Shown here piece by piece: positions 34,141 to 47,464 of a stretch of DNA of 64,000 bases (positions within the stretch are counted from its first letter, which is position 1; each line of letters opens with the position of its first letter). The DNA comes from Apricaphanius iberus (Eukaryota; Chordata; Actinopteri; Cyprinodontiformes; Aphaniidae), in the NCBI GenBank assembly GCA_028564705.1, contig JAPXFQ010002841.1, positions 1 to 64,000 of the forward strand, given 5' to 3'. A program made the translations under genes and the position numbers. The notes beneath the pieces are model-generated. The model saw nothing but the letters and a program-made list of their open reading frames with translations, did not search any database and was not told the origin of the DNA.

Positions 34141-36044
34141 TGGTAGATCATAAATAATTGATTACTCAAGCTTCATGAATAATTATATTAATTTTAAAAT
34201 ATTGATAATAATTACTGGTGATTATTTTAAAACAGACACTTATCACATTTTGTTTCCCAACAGCTAAAACATATAACTTGAGATATATAACACTATTCGA
34301 ACTAAGTACATATCTTAGATAAATCTTCCCATTTGAATCCAGTTACATATTAAATAAAACAATATTTTGAAGATATTTTATAAAAAAAGACCTGTAAAAA
34401 AACTGTGTGTATTTTGCTTTGTGCTGAACTCTTGACTGTCAAGCTGCAAAACTGCAGTATCAGCATCAGCAATTTTCTTCATTTTCACTCCTAAACAGTC
34501 TGTCTGACAGATGGTCTCCCATCAGTCTACTGCATAGCTTTAAAATCACTGTAATCTGTGCAAGTGAAGGAGAAAGATAATTGAAAACCATTTGGGAGTA
34601 AATAAAAGGCACTGGAACGAACACAGTTAGATGCCATTGTATAACATTGTTACCCTTTTGTTGCTGCAAGAAGTTTAGGGAGCTAAATCAAGCATTTCAA
34701 TTAGTGCATCTGCTATCGGCATACTCTCACAAGCGTGCATGCAAATTTGCACACAATACGGATAATGATATTGCAGCTTATCAGGATGACTGTTTTTCAG
34801 AGGAGGCTATAACAAAGCGTTTGCAATAATTAAGCCATTGGAAATCAAACAGCCAAGGCTCTGGCAAACACTCCTATCTCCCCATCTCTTTGTTTCTATT
34901 CCTTTGTTACTCACCCACTTTTTCAATCTCTTAGAACCATTCTCACATTTATGTATTTGTGAAAAATCAGAAATTCCCCATCTAAACTCGGTCCTCACAA
35001 AAACTGAAAGCATCACGTTAATCCTAACCAAGCTTTAAAATCATAAAGTCAAACTGAGTCTCTTTTAAGGATCTTCCTTTAAAGTGGGAACAGACCAGAA
35101 AGACCTTATACCCCAAACAAAAAGTTGATTTTCTACAGGTCTGGAGAACTGCTGAACATTTGTCTCTATGTTCTTTTCAACTCGGTTACAGATCAGTTTG
35201 ATTAATTGTTAGTGTAGTGAATCACCTTTCTGGAATCTTCAAGTTATCCTGCCTGTACTTTGTAAACACATAAAAAAAATATATATAAGTGTTTGTATGA
35301 GTATGATATTTTAATTTAAATACAAGGGTATTTTTTGCATTTTCAGAACAATTAAAAATTTGAAGCGTGGTTCTGTTAAAAGTTTAAAGGCATGTTTTTT
35401 CTGTTTTGTTTTTTCAAACCTGTAGTGCATAACTCTCATGGTGTTTTGCTTTTGTATAAATCCAGATTAGTTTGTCCCTGAAGCTGAAGCTTACAGCTAG
35501 AGGGGACAAGCAAACTTATGCTATCTTTAGGCAGCTGGAAAATGTCATAGAGGTACATAGTAACTCAATGTTATGTAATTTAAGTAACTCATAAACAATT
35601 TTTCAGTTGTAATTTACACAAAGGTTGATGATATTTACACGTCATATAGAGGTGGGAGACAGTTTTGGCACAAGCCCCTCCCTGATACTACGAAGAAAAA
35701 ACTGAAATACAGAACAGAATAATAGTAGCTCATTTCTCAAAACACTACAACGTTAGATTTGATCCTTCCATGTGTTTGTTAAAGGAGCAGTGTAGTGAAA
35801 TTAGTTGACATTACCTAATTTTTGTGATACTCCTGGCTCACACTGTCATGAAGACAGATTCGCACATCAGCTGACACGCATAAGGGATACTTGACTTTGC
35901 AGGTTAAGGGGATTATGTATGGTTCCTGCATTCACCAACAATAAGAACAAGAATAAATTATATTTTGTTTTCATTTGAACCATTAAGTTTGTGCCTCTTT
36001 ATTCTATGGCAAGAATCTAATTTGGATTTTAGACAATTGCAGTC
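34141..36044. other. no gene recognised
   Basis: AT-rich, non-coding. No transposon end seen. Confidence 0.4.
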
Positions 36045-36175
36045 TATCCATCCATCCATCCATCCATCCATTTTCTTAACCGCTTAATCCTTAATGGGTC
36101 GCGGGGGGGCTGGTGCCTATCTCCACGGGCGAGAGGCAGGGTACACCCTGGACAGGTCGCCAGTCCATCACAATT
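36045..36175 (-). repeat. SINE fragment, 3' part
   Basis: (ATCC)n followed by TTAACCGCTTAATCC, a GGTCGCGGG stretch and GGTACACCCTGGACAGGTCG. Only the tail half of the family; the tRNA head is missing. Confidence 0.75.
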
Positions 36176-37569
36176 GCAGTCTAGATAGCCTTAAAAGTGT
36201 AAATTGTCCCTTTTTTTTTGGCCTATTTCACTATTTATCCCCCACAGTCCCTGTGCAAACCCTTATGGTGTGCTGCCCTGGGAAGTGAGGCAAATGACCT
36301 ACATGAAAGAGCATCACCAGGATTCTGAAAGGTCATGCATTAAACAGTTTTATAGAACATTATATGAACAATGTTTATGGTAAGAGAAACTATATAATAT
36401 GAAAGTAAAAGGGGGCTCTGTCAATGACAGTGAGGCATGTACATTTGTTTTAACTGTATGAAAAAACCCTAATATATATTTGAAAATATATATTTATTGA
36501 GCTGGCCTTACATATATAATTTCAGTGAAACTCTTATGACTGTACAATGGAAAAAAACATCAATTATTTTAACTTGTACTTATGAACAATAACCTTAAGA
36601 CCAGTCCAACTAGCTTCTCTCATTCAGTTATATAACCTTCAATAATTACTCAACATCACTCATGTATATATCAATTTGTTTATTTCCTTTTATTTTATTT
36701 ATTGCATTCTTAAAAAGGTTTGTATTATTGTATGTTTGCACAAAGTACCAAAACAATTTTCTAATATTGTAAATCTGCTCAACAATGGGCAATAAAATCT
36801 TTCTGATTGGTGATTTTAAAGTAGGACCCACTGATGGGACTGACCCCCCCCATCTGAAATGCGAGACGCTTGAAATACAGAGGTATGAGTGTATCTGCTC
36901 CGCATGATTCTACAAAACTTGGAAATAAACTTTCAGAGCACAGATGGATGGATTATGTAAACTAATGAATATTGTTGTAGTGATGCTCACTGCACAAAAA
37001 TCTGAATATGAAGTTTGAGAAAAATAACTACTAGAAAAAAGATTGGAGATTTCTTACGCCTCTATAGCTACATAGTTTATGGCAAACCAGCAAACAGGAT
37101 TTATTCTGTGTTTTCTTATTACAAGGGCTTTCTTTTTGCGTCTTATCCATAGAGCGTACATTTTTTGAGTGTGCAGCTAATAGCTGTTCAGTCAAAAAGT
37201 TTTCCATCTGAGCTGTGGATTTCTTTAGTTCCTTTAGCCTATAATAGAACATAGTCAGAATGCACTGTGATGAAACAACCTCATTTTTGTATGCCTTACT
37301 AATCTTATCTGTTGATTTCACATTGAACTGGCACAGCAAGATGACTAAGATTAGATGCAAGTGTGTGTACTTTTCAAAGTCTCTAAGCCTATAACAGGAC
37401 CTCTGAAGGCACTTGAAAGAAAGCAATGAAGTCAAGAAAATGAAAAATTATGTAAATGAAAAGGAAGAAAACAACTGTTGTTTCTTGGAGGGCAGACCTG
37501 CTCAGATGAGTCAGCTTGAAATTGTCTGGGTGAAAAAAGGAAATTATAAATGAGATGAGATGTGCGAGC

Positions 37570-37637
<68 letters not shown>

Positions 37638-38089
37638 ATATGTAACAAATACAAAAACCACAGTGATGGATTTTTACATTAACTTTTTATCCGATAATGC
37701 AAAATCCGGGATTGTTTTACAAAATATTTCAGGCAGCTGAAATATTCCATTCCCCCATGTAACTTTGGTAAAGTAAGACCAAATTTCATCATATTCATAA
37801 GACTAAGTGTCCATGTTGAAACAACTAAGCACTGTTAAAGACATGTAAATAATTTTGTTCTTGTGTTGTGAAGAGGGGAACTGAATATTTCCAGCAGTCG
37901 AAATATGCTGTATGATGTGAAGAATTAAAAATGAATGGTTTAATATCTGCCCCATGGGGTATAAAAACAGTATAACAGATTATGAAAGTCAGCCTAAAAT
38001 ATTCCCCTTTTGCTAAATAAAATGAAAACAATGTGAAAGAAAACTATGAGGGTGTGTGTGTGTGATTGCCTTACCTTCTCCTCCTTAGG
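36176..38089. other. no gene recognised, one TA microsatellite
   Basis: AT-rich. Contains (TA)n at 37571-37640. No coding evidence. Confidence 0.4.
37571..37640. repeat. TA microsatellite
   Basis: About 35 TA units, slightly impure at both ends. Confidence 0.95.
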
Positions 38090-39300
38090 GGTGCGGTTCG
38101 GTGTTATCTTCCAGCTGAACTCACTCAGCCTAATCACGCAGGAGCGTTTAAAAGGGGAGCGCAAACCTGGAGCAGACGCAAGATGGCTCTCCATCATATG
38201 CAGCAGCAAACCTCACTCCTCCAAAGCCTAAATCTGTTAACTAAGCTGTTCCATGACCTCAGTGCAAAGATCCCCTCTCATGAGTCTTGTTTAAAGCCTT
38301 CTTCTTTGACATCCCAGGCTCCGTTCCCAACCCAGGCTTTCCGTGCGGTTGTCTCCCTGCCTTCAGAGCCATTCTGCAATGGCCTGTGAAAGAGCAGGGG
38401 TTTTCTCCTGCAGTGCTTGCTCGCATTGGAACGCTTCCCCCAAATTTTTCAGGAGGATGCTAATAACATCTCCTATATGGATGCCCTATTCAGAGGTAAC
38501 ACTCTGCAGTGAGCTCAGGCCCTTTTCAATTAGGACTCTTTCAGCCAGTACTCTTATTAAGATTTTATCAATCAGTTTAAACATATGCCAAACTACTCTG
38601 GGAGCTCAAGTAGGGTTATTGTTCTGTCGCCTGCTTCGCAATTGAGATTCGCACATTAGCTGCTGATGCCGGTTGAAAACGATCGCGCTTAAGGTTAAGG
38701 ACGAACTCACTTACCGAGATGAACCTGAAACCAATATAGACAATAGACTCAGGGAAAGATCCAGGTCAAGGCTAATGTCGCCATTTGCCTCTTCTTCCTC
38801 TATGTCTTCCCCAGCCGTCCAAACTCCAAAAACTTCCGTATTGACCCTGCAAAAACCCTCTTCAGAGCGCCGGTACAGATCAGATTGGGCTCGGCTATCT
38901 CCTGGCGAACGCCATATGGAGAGCGGCTAATGCCTGTATTGTGGACATCACAATTGGACATTTTTGTTTTTCCGTGCCAAGTTCGCCCAAAAGATCATGC
39001 CCATCAGTGAAGTTGGGTGGGGCCTCCAAAACCAGCCCCCGGCTCACTCTACCTGCTGTGATTTTACATTGAAAGAGCACATTTCCCTCGAAGCGTTGAT
39101 TGAGTCAGGGTCAGAGCAAAATTTAATTTGTCCTGAAGCAGTTAAACAGTTTAACCTTCCTAAGAAGTGCTTTCCGTTCCGTTGCCTGTCCATCCTCGCT
39201 CTCCTGCCTGGAGACTGTGCATCCCTGGATGTCGTCGTTGATGTAACCATCCCCAGGTGCACGGTCCCTCCGGCTCCCCTGAGTAGAAATGCTGCACCCC
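38090..39300 (+). pseudogene. Ty3/gypsy gag and protease remnant
   Basis: In order, in shifting frames: a gag N-terminal helix (MALHHMQQQTSLLQSLN, 38181-38230), capsid-like ERFPQIFQEDANNISYMDAL (near 38430-38490), and a protease-like segment LEALIESGSEQNLICPEAVK (39090-39150; the usual D-S/T-G reads E-S-G). Then an LTR-like part follows. Many frameshifts. Best match by eye is the fish sushi-type gypsy group. Non-functional. Confidence 0.6.
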
Positions 39301-39535
39301 TCCAAGTAAGCACCTCACTTTCTGGTTCTCTCTTGTGATCTGCTCACCTTTCTCTCCTCTCACCTCCAGTTGTTCTTTTAACCTGCCAGTGTCTGACCAG
39401 AGGAATTCCCTCCGAGTCCTCTGAGCTTCCAGAGCCTCCCCTCTCTGAGAAAAGAAACAATAAATTACTATTTATTTTTCAACTTCTGAGTCGCTGAGTT
39501 GTTTGTGTGTCTGCATTAGAGTCTTAAAACTAAAA
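39301..39535 (+). other. gypsy LTR 3' part and untranslated leader
   Basis: Lies between a protease remnant and a second gag start. It contains AATAAA near 39460, then a GAGTCTTAAAACTAAAATC phrase before the ATG at 39538. A close copy of that phrase recurs at 39743-39762. The LTR start is not resolved. Confidence 0.4.
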
Positions 39536-39537
39536 TC

Positions 39538-39837
39538 ATGACAGAACCATCTGGCCACCCGGACTCTGCGACACACCTAGGCTCAGCTTTCTCGGAGCAC
39601 AATATGCTCCTGGGCCGCCATGAGATGGCTCTCCAACATATGCAGCAACAGCAGGCCTCACTCCTCCAAAGCCTAAATCGGTTAAATAAGCTGTTCCATG
39701 ACCTCAGTCCAAAGATCCCCTCTCATGAGTCTCTGCACAAGAGTCCTAAAACTAAAATCATGACAAAAACAGTATTGGTGACTGATATTACTCAGGTTTT
39801 AATGAACAAGATTCAGACTTTGATTCTCGCCATTTAA
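39538..39837 (+). pseudogene. second gypsy gag start
   Basis: ATG at 39538 begins MTEPSGHPDSATHLGS, then EMALQHMQQQQASLLQSLNR and LFHDLSPKIPSHES. The part from about 39620 to 39731 is roughly 90% identical to 38181-38285. After about 39745 the frame runs into unrelated sequence, so only the first ~70 codons are gag. Confidence 0.6.
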
Positions 39838-41728
39838 AACAAAAAGTACAAAACTGTTTTAGAAATCACACACACACACACATACTGACAAGACCATGTT
39901 TATTTGTATTAATTTAAACTTGCACAACACTTGTTTCTCTGAAAGGGACAAAGTTTTTTTTTTTACTTGCAAATTATGAAAAATCAAGCTTTTTTCATTC
40001 TCTACTTTTCGTTTTTCAAATTTGGTTTTAAAGCAAAAAATTTTTTTTTTTTATTTTTTTTTTTTTCTGATTTTATTTAGAAACTGAAAAACTAAAGAAC
40101 GAACCATACACAGATTAGTAAAGAGTTTAACAACATGTTCGTCCAACAGATATTTCTCACTTGTCCAAAACAATAATTTATGTGGTTTGATTTTTATGAT
40201 TCTTGTGATAGCCCTGAGAAGAAAATAAATACAGTGTTAGTGTTATGTCACAAGAGATGTGCACTTTTTAACTTTACACTAGATTGCAGATTTGCTTAGT
40301 GCTTTCATGCATCAGATTAGGGTCAAACTGTACACCTCTTAATTGCAATACCCAAAATCATCATTACAAAGACTTTGATTAATTACTCCATTTTCTTTCT
40401 AAGTCCTGTATGCAGCTACTGATGAAGAAGAGATCAAACTGATACCTAAAAGAAAATATTGGGTGCAAGGTGCTTTGCTGTATAGGGTAAAAATGACAGT
40501 TTTCTTCTTGATCACCCTCTGAGCACAACATAAGGAGAAATTTATTTAGACATTTCAATTTTCAACTGTCACCTTGCAAGACTGATTCTGTCTCAGAGGA
40601 ACAGTGACAGCTTCAGCAGATGAAAATTTTCTCTCTCCGAGACTGACAACTTGCATGCTCACTATGACCCTCTGACTTTCCCTCCAAGACTAAATCCAAG
40701 ATGTAATTAGAAATGTTTTGTACAGAGCTGTGTGCTCCATTTAAAGCTGAAGCCAAATTCATTCCATCCAACAAAATTTTGGCTTTACGGCTACATTTAT
40801 GGGTCTCACATCAAGCTATCTACCAGTCTATCTTGGGTTTGTCACATCTGTATGGGGGTTTTCAATTTAGCTTACATATTTTCCCCTATGGAGGGTGGAG
40901 CCAAGTTGTATGCAACTGACATCTTGTTGAAATCGGATTTATTAGAGTTGTAAGATTTAAGGAGCTACTTGATGACCATTTGCTGCCTGAGTGTCAACCC
41001 AAGTGATTGTCTCCTGCCCTCTTTTGAATGTATCCATATATTTTCTCTTCCAAGACTTACCTGTGTACTCTTTATGCCTTCTCCAACCGAAGTCCCATTA
41101 TGGTTTTATTTGGAGCCCTCTGAGTAAATCCAAATAAAATCATCAAGAACACAGACAGCCTCCCTCTTACCTTGACTAATCACCTGTTTCCTGGGATTCC
41201 GGCCACAGAGGGGATCCTTCACATGCAATTTCTGGAAATCCCTTACCTCTACATCACCACACAGACCAACAGTAAATCAGGATCTTTATTTCCTTTTAAT
41301 TAGTCAGTGCATTTCCAAAGAACAACCAATCACTCCTTCCAACGTTAACATTTGCCCTTACCTTAAAGCGATGTGCCTCAGCTGAACTGATGCTGTGAAT
41401 TAATGTATCAGAAGCTAACAAAAGCACAATGTGATATGGGCTTTTCCAGATTGTTTGAAGGTACAATATTATTCAGGTGTGTAAACTTCTCACTTAAAAA
41501 AATGTTTTAAAAAAATATCTTGTTTCATTACACTGAAATTTAGTTAAAAAAATAAATTAAATAAAAAACAACTACAACTTGCATGTCGAACAAAACAAAA
41601 AAAATCTTTTTTTATACAGCTCATGTCAACATATGGTTTGTACATCTGTTGCATATGAATAATAGTAAACAATACGTTGTTTTGTTTAGTTTTGTGAAAA
41701 TATCCTTTCTGAAAAAGGTAATTACTAA

Positions 41729-41747
41729 CCCCCCCCCCCCCCCCCCC
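41729..41747. repeat. poly-C tract
   Basis: Nineteen consecutive C on the plus strand. Length may be uncertain from sequencing. Confidence 0.9.
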
Positions 41748-42133
41748 AGCAAATTTTAATAGTTCAGTTACTAAACATACCTTAATAGGCATTAATACAA
41801 ACAGTGGAAAATGTAACATTGAGGCAAAGTTCCATGGTGTTCCTTATTTCCACCTTTGGGGGTAGGCTGCCAGCAATCATCAGGAAAGAAAATTAAGTGT
41901 TAGCAACTATTTATTTTTTTTATTTTTAGACAAGCTGTACAAAAAAAAATAAAAAAAAATATCCAAATTGGTGAATCCACAATTACTGAACAGTGAATAT
42001 AATGTGCTGTACTGTACAAATTAAATGACACAAGGACAATCAGGTCAAGGATGTTGTGTTTCACCGGTTACAATATATATTTTTTTCCCATGTCTTTCTT
42101 CCTAACAGCAGTTTTCACTTGTTATATCTATGA

Positions 42134-42148
42134 GGGGGGGGGGGGGGG
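42134..42148. repeat. poly-G tract
   Basis: Fifteen consecutive G on the plus strand, about 390 bp after the poly-C tract. Confidence 0.9.
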
Positions 42149-43378
42149 ACAAAAAAACAGAAAAGCAATCCCAAAAAACCTTTAATATTCCCAGTTGATA
42201 GTATAGGGCAAACACACTTTAAATGAAATACAGGCAGATATAAGTGAAATAAACACACTGTCATAAAACATGGCACGCTTGACATCTTTACCAAGTTGAG
42301 ACGTTATCTGTGTTTTGAATCAAGCTCCAATTTGTGGAAATTCTCAGGACTGAATCGAATGTGTGGATCAGTGAAATTATTGCTGTGTGATCATATTCTT
42401 GACAGAAAAATTGTGCTGCTGCTGAACCCTGAGATTTGAGCTTGAATTTATTCTGAGAGGAAGCATTAAAGTTGTGCTGCAAACACAGTTACAATTTAGA
42501 TGCAATGTTGGCTCTTTCCACATCAACATCAAATTGATTACTGTACCTGGGGAGGTTACACCTAATTTATTTTGCTTTACCGTTAGAAATTTACTAAATA
42601 AACTCAGCATTATGTGTGCTCGTTTTCATTTGTTTTAGAGTAAGTCTCTGGTTCAGTATTTCTCTTTAAATACTGTAATTATTCAACCCCACATATTTTT
42701 GAAAATATCTAGCCAACAGCTATTTGCAAAAAACAATTCAAACAATAATGATTTCACACAAAAAACATGTGAGGTGGTTTCTCCAAATTAAATGTAAAAT
42801 TCTGAAGATAGTTGCAGTCTCAACATTATTAAACCTTTTTATGATTGGTGTCTGGCCATGAATCATATTTGCAACAGGTCATACCCCTTATACCAGTGAA
42901 GCACAGAGTTGGAGGTATCATTTTTGGGGATGCTTTGTTGCTGGTGGACCTGGCAATCTCACCATCATGAAATCCAGACTGAATTGTATGTTGTATCAGT
43001 TTTTGCACGGCAGTCAAAGCCCAGATTTTGATCTTGATAAGATATGAGAAACAAGCAAACATATTCCATCTGAAAGTGAAGACTGGACCAACCTACTCAA
43101 CTCAAGTCAGAGACTGGCAGATGTAGTAAAACCTTTTCTCTTGACATTTTGTTTTAAGGCGTAAACAAGGTGATTATTGCATTTAAATCACTGTCTTGTC
43201 CAGATAATTAAAAAAGGACTTAGAACTTAGAAAAGACGTACATTCTGAATTGATAACTTTTTCACATGAACATATGTTCACACAAAACAAAGTCCAAATT
43301 TTCTCTGCTGTGGTGTGGTGGGCTTAGGTGGTGCCTCCCGACCCTGAAACATCATGAGCCCTATTGTCATCACCTAAA

Positions 43379-43900
43379 TTATGGTGAATGATCAGGGACA
43401 CAGACGTCCAGAGGGCCCAAGACCCTAGGAGCCCCAGGCGGAACAGTGCAGAGCTGACAACGCCCCCCCAAGACAGGAACATAGGGAAATCTCAGGGGAA
43501 CATCCAGCAGGGGCCTGGGAGCCCAGAGGGATGAACCCATGGGCTCCGACGGCAACCGGCTACGCCAGGATGGCCCTGGTCCAGGACCTGGAGACCCCAG
43601 GGGCACCCAAACCCCTCAGCAGGGCCCCGACCAGCGATGGGCCTAAAGTCTAAAAGCTGACACCACACCGGGCCAACCTCCACTGCCAACACCCCAGCCC
43701 CAACCACCCACCTACTTCGGGGTGCCACAGCAACAACTACAGTGGATGGACGCCCTCCCAGGCCCCCCCCAGTGACGTGCCCACACCCCAAGACTCTACA
43801 TGAGTGGTACAATGATGGATCAGGTTGACAGAGGCATCTGGGGAGGCACCCCAATTCAACCCGATACATCAGGGGAGGGAGGCCTTGACACTTCTTACCT
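43379..43900 (-). repeat. GC-rich dispersed repeat, minus-strand copy
   Basis: Related to the plus-strand copy at 29830-31525: minus-strand TAGCCGGTTGCCGTCGGAGC, TGTTCCCCTGAG and GTTCCGCCTGGGG blocks match in order. A run of the minus-strand frame shares PGVAG-RRSPW with the other copy. Shorter than the plus copy at both ends. Confidence 0.6.
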
Positions 43901-43906
43901 ATTGAA

Positions 43907-44086
43907 TCCAGTAAATCGCTGCAGCTTTCCTCTGGATAGGTGGTGGAGGTGCTGGCCTCAGAATGGGTGAGTTTCTGGGATAGTGTGCTTGTCGGCATGT
44001 CAGATTTTTTGTGGCTTGGCCATAACAATGCTGTCAAAGCACTGGTCAAAGTAACAGTCCAGGCTGTCCAAAGTTTCCTCATCCAT
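43907..44086 (-). other. unrecognised ORF fragment upstream of the GC-rich repeat
   Basis: From ATG 44086: MDEETLDSLDCYFDQCFDSI, then a TGA after an A run. A different frame continues SDMPTSTLSQKLTHSEASTS and reaches DLLDSIG, followed by GTAAGAAG that looks like a donor near 43900. It could be a transposon ORF start with a small indel. I cannot name it. Confidence 0.25.
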
Positions 44087-44770
44087 TTGTTTAATAGATA
44101 TATACAAATTAATGGTTAGTTTAAGAGACAAAAAGCATTCACTCTATTTGGTTAGAATTTATTGGGTTGTTTTACCTGAGTCAGTTTGTTTGCTTTACCA
44201 GTAAACCGCTGTTTTACTTACACACAGCTCTTGCGAGATCTCAGCAGCTCATCTCAGGGTCATTCATTTCCATTTCAATTCCCCTCGATAACTAACTGTC
44301 TGTTTGTTACCAGGAAGTTTGTACACTTCTTTAATTTATCCATTATCGAGACACACAGCCAGAGAAAGAGTTTGTGGTAGTAGAGAGTCTAGTGTAGATA
44401 TACTGTTAAAATACAGATATTTGTTGATCTACTCTTCACATTTATTGTATATTTTCACTTCCTGTTTTCGATTGTGGGTGGTCTGGAGGAGAGCTCTCTA
44501 TATTTGTTTGTTTTAGTTAACAAACATTAAAAAGTAAAAAACAAGGTATGTATATAGAATATACATACATTTCATGCAACGGAAGTGGTAAAAGCCTGAA
44601 TGGATATATTTTGAAATAATATAAGAAGTTGATATAAGAAGGTAAATTTGTGTCAAAAAGAACTTTAAAAACAAAAGAATAGGTGAGAAATTTGTTAACA
44701 TCAAAATTATCCAAAACATGTAATTATAACACAGAGATGCACTTGGTGTGTCGGGTTTGAATTAATATTA
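44087..44770. other. no feature recognised
   Basis: AT-rich spacer with no ORF or repeat end I can support. Confidence 0.4.
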
Positions 44771-45226
44771 ACAACCTTTTTTGTAAAATAAATATTTTGT
44801 GTAATTTAATTCAATTCACTTTTATTTATATAGCGCCAATTCACAACATCTCAAGGAACTTTACTACAAAAGTCATTTCAATACAATTATACAAACATTA
44901 CAGTAATTTAAAAGTTTTCTATGTAAGGAATCCTAGCAGATTACGATGAGTCATCAACGTAAGGTTGTGCCCTGACCTCTGCCAGAACCTGACTCAGTAC
45001 AACCTTTTTTGTAAAATAAATATTTTGTGTAATTCAATTCAATTCACTTTTATTTATATAGCGCCAATTCACAACATCTCAAGGAACTTTACTACAAAAG
45101 TCATTTCAATAAAATAATACAAACATTACAGTAATTTAAAAGTTTTCTATGTAAGGAATCCTAGCAGATTACGATGAGTCATCAACGTAAGGTTGTGCCC
45201 TGACCTCTGCCAGAACCTGACTCAGT
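44771..45226 (-). repeat. 228-bp tandem duplication of a LINE 3' tail
   Basis: Two direct copies, 44771-44998 and 44999-45226, differ at only a few bases. Each contains TTCACTTTTATTTATATAGC followed by CAATTCACAACATCTCAAGG, the typical fish LINE tail read in reverse, and ends CCAGAACCTGACTCAGT. Confidence 0.85.
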
Positions 45227-45560
45227 ACAAGCGGTCATCTGCCACGACCATCTGGGGGTCTGAGAAGACAGAGAAGAGACAGCATTGAGGATGCTCGGTG
45301 ACTTTGAGCATCATCTGGACCGATGTTCCCCATCCAGCACGGGACTTTATAGTTGAGCAGGGTACCAGACCATGTGGAGCTTCTATGGGGAGAAAAATAC
45401 TGAGAGAAAACTGGGTTAACAATCGCAATAACAGCAGAAAAAAATGTATCTGGAGAGTAGTAGAAGATAAAAGTAGAAAAGAGAAGAATGGTGGTCAGCC
45501 TGTCCTCCAAAAGTCTAAACCTATAGCAGCATAACTAAGAAAAAATAGCTCAGGATACTA
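45227..45560 (-). repeat. LINE 3' untranslated sequence
   Basis: Continues the tail repeat: CAAGCGGTCATCTGCC (also at 15341-15425), GAGAAGACAGAG, and CCAAAAGTCTAAACCTATAG then CAGCATAACTAAG near 45500-45540. No ORF. Confidence 0.65.
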
Positions 45561-47464
45561 TAAGCCTTCCCAGTAGTGGTAGTTTCTAATGTGTCATTCT
45601 TAATTATTAGTTTTTTTTTAAAGTTTGTTTGTTTATCACTGTGTTATGATAAAAGTGGGGACTGTTATGGGAAAATGGATATTAACCAATTTATATTAAG
45701 AATGATCTTTTATGTGTATTCTTTAATATTGAGAGATCTGTGTGCTATTTCATCATGATATAGTGATAGTCTGATTGTGTGACACTGTATAATGTTAGGT
45801 TGGGTCAAATGAACTGATATTAGAATTCCTACTTCTGTATTGCCATGGAAATAACCCTCGGCGTATGGATATCCTGATGTGTCCTAAGGCTGAGCCTGTC
45901 CTATCAGTGTGGAGACTTCACCATGAAGAAATGTTTACTGATATGGTAGAGATAGTACTAAGGTTGACTAAATCTATAAAAGGCTTTGTTAGTTGTTGGG
46001 AACAGATCCTATACTGTGAGATGCTGTTCCTCCTTATTTGTAAAAAGCGATTAAACCTCCATGAAATGAAGGAATCTTTCTCACCTCCTTAATTTAAAAT
46101 ATATATTTTTTTTCGATTACACAATGAAAGGTGGTTAACGAAAGTATTAATTTAGGGATGGTGAATTCAAATTTATGCCAAACTTTTGACTTTTTATTTA
46201 TGGAAAAAAAAGCGAAACCATGAAATGTGACATATAAAAGTGACCCAAAACTTTAAGCCTAGATGTGTCTTTTCTTATATTAGATTCATATCAGACGGTT
46301 TTTTTTAAATAATCAAAATTTCATTTTAATATAGGTTTTAAAAATAATCCAATGTTAAGAAATTATTGTCTTTTGATAAAACCCAAAGTACACCAATTAA
46401 AGCTGTTCTATATATATATACATATATGATTACATATAAAAAAGCTAGCCTAAAACTTAAACACAGTCACAGAGCCTCCCATTGGCTATCACCCTTAGGC
46501 CATGCTCTGCTGATTTGGGAACACGCTGCCACAGCAAACAAGAGAGCACAAAACACCAGTTGCACTTTATTTATATCTTTTGTTTTCCAAGACTTCAGAT
46601 TGCGTTTTTCTTTTTGGGACTATGGTATTTTCTCCTAAAGTTGAAGTGGTAGCATATGGCTGTTTCTCCTTCCCTGACATCACTGAGCAGAAAACCTCTC
46701 TCATTGGTGGGATTCTGTCATAGGACGTGGCAATCTTAATAAGTGGAGAAGCCACATTAAGGCAGAAGTGCACTTGTCAGATGAGTCTAACCAGATGATC
46801 AAGTAGTTTGATTTTGACCGAGCCATGTTATTGGCTGTGGTTTTTAGAAAAAAGCAGCAGAAGCACTTTTTATTTTTTTTATTTTTATTTTTAATCTCCC
46901 AAAAATATTTATAGATATGCTGTGTTAAGACATTGTTAAAATTACATGAAAAACTATGTTTTGAGCTAACTTTTTTAACGAAATTTGCAAAGGGTCTACA
47001 AAAGGCTTGTCTCTGTCTCTGACAGGGATTTCTCATGTGAAGAAGAGTCGAAAGCGGAGGTGTTTCCAACGGTGAAGGGCTGCGGTGCATTGTTAGCAAT
47101 AGAAGGCTAACAAGGCTAACATCTTCAAATAATGAGGGCTCACTAGCCTGTAGCTTAGCTAGAGCAAGGCTAGTGGCTTCAAAAGGTATATGTTGGTGTA
47201 AAAAAAATAAAACTTTGAGTTTTGTATCGTTCAGTCATGAATTTAAATAGCTGGTAATTATAGTTTAAGACATTTGTATGCACAATTGCTATTTTTAAAG
47301 TCGAATAACAGTTCTTGATTTTTTTGTTTCTTGTTGGAAATTTGTTCAATGAAATTAATTGAAATTCAGGTGAATATTATAATTGCACTATGGCTCATCT
47401 GCATTTAGTTGTATTTTTCACAATCACTGATTAGATAAGTTAATGATTTGTTTAACATTTTTGA
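45561..47464. other. no gene recognised
   Basis: AT-rich. A plus-strand open frame at 45865-46092 (75 aa, Trp-containing) faintly resembles the C-terminus of an L1-type ORF2, but I would not rely on it. Another short minus-strand run at 46701-47099 is low-complexity. Confidence 0.35.

Larger units (their letters stand above)
39841..43378. other. no gene recognised
   Basis: AT-rich with T runs at 40037-40070. Also holds a 19-base C run and a 15-base G run listed separately. The frames seen at 40713-40953 have no family match. Confidence 0.4.

Noticed and set aside
37389..37661. Frame with a long Tyr-Ile repeat
   Set aside because: Translation of the TA microsatellite at 37571-37640. Similar frames at 62984-63397 have the same cause.
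45865..46092. C-terminus of an L1-type ORF2
   Set aside because: Only a vague resemblance around a Trp-containing helix; not enough to call.
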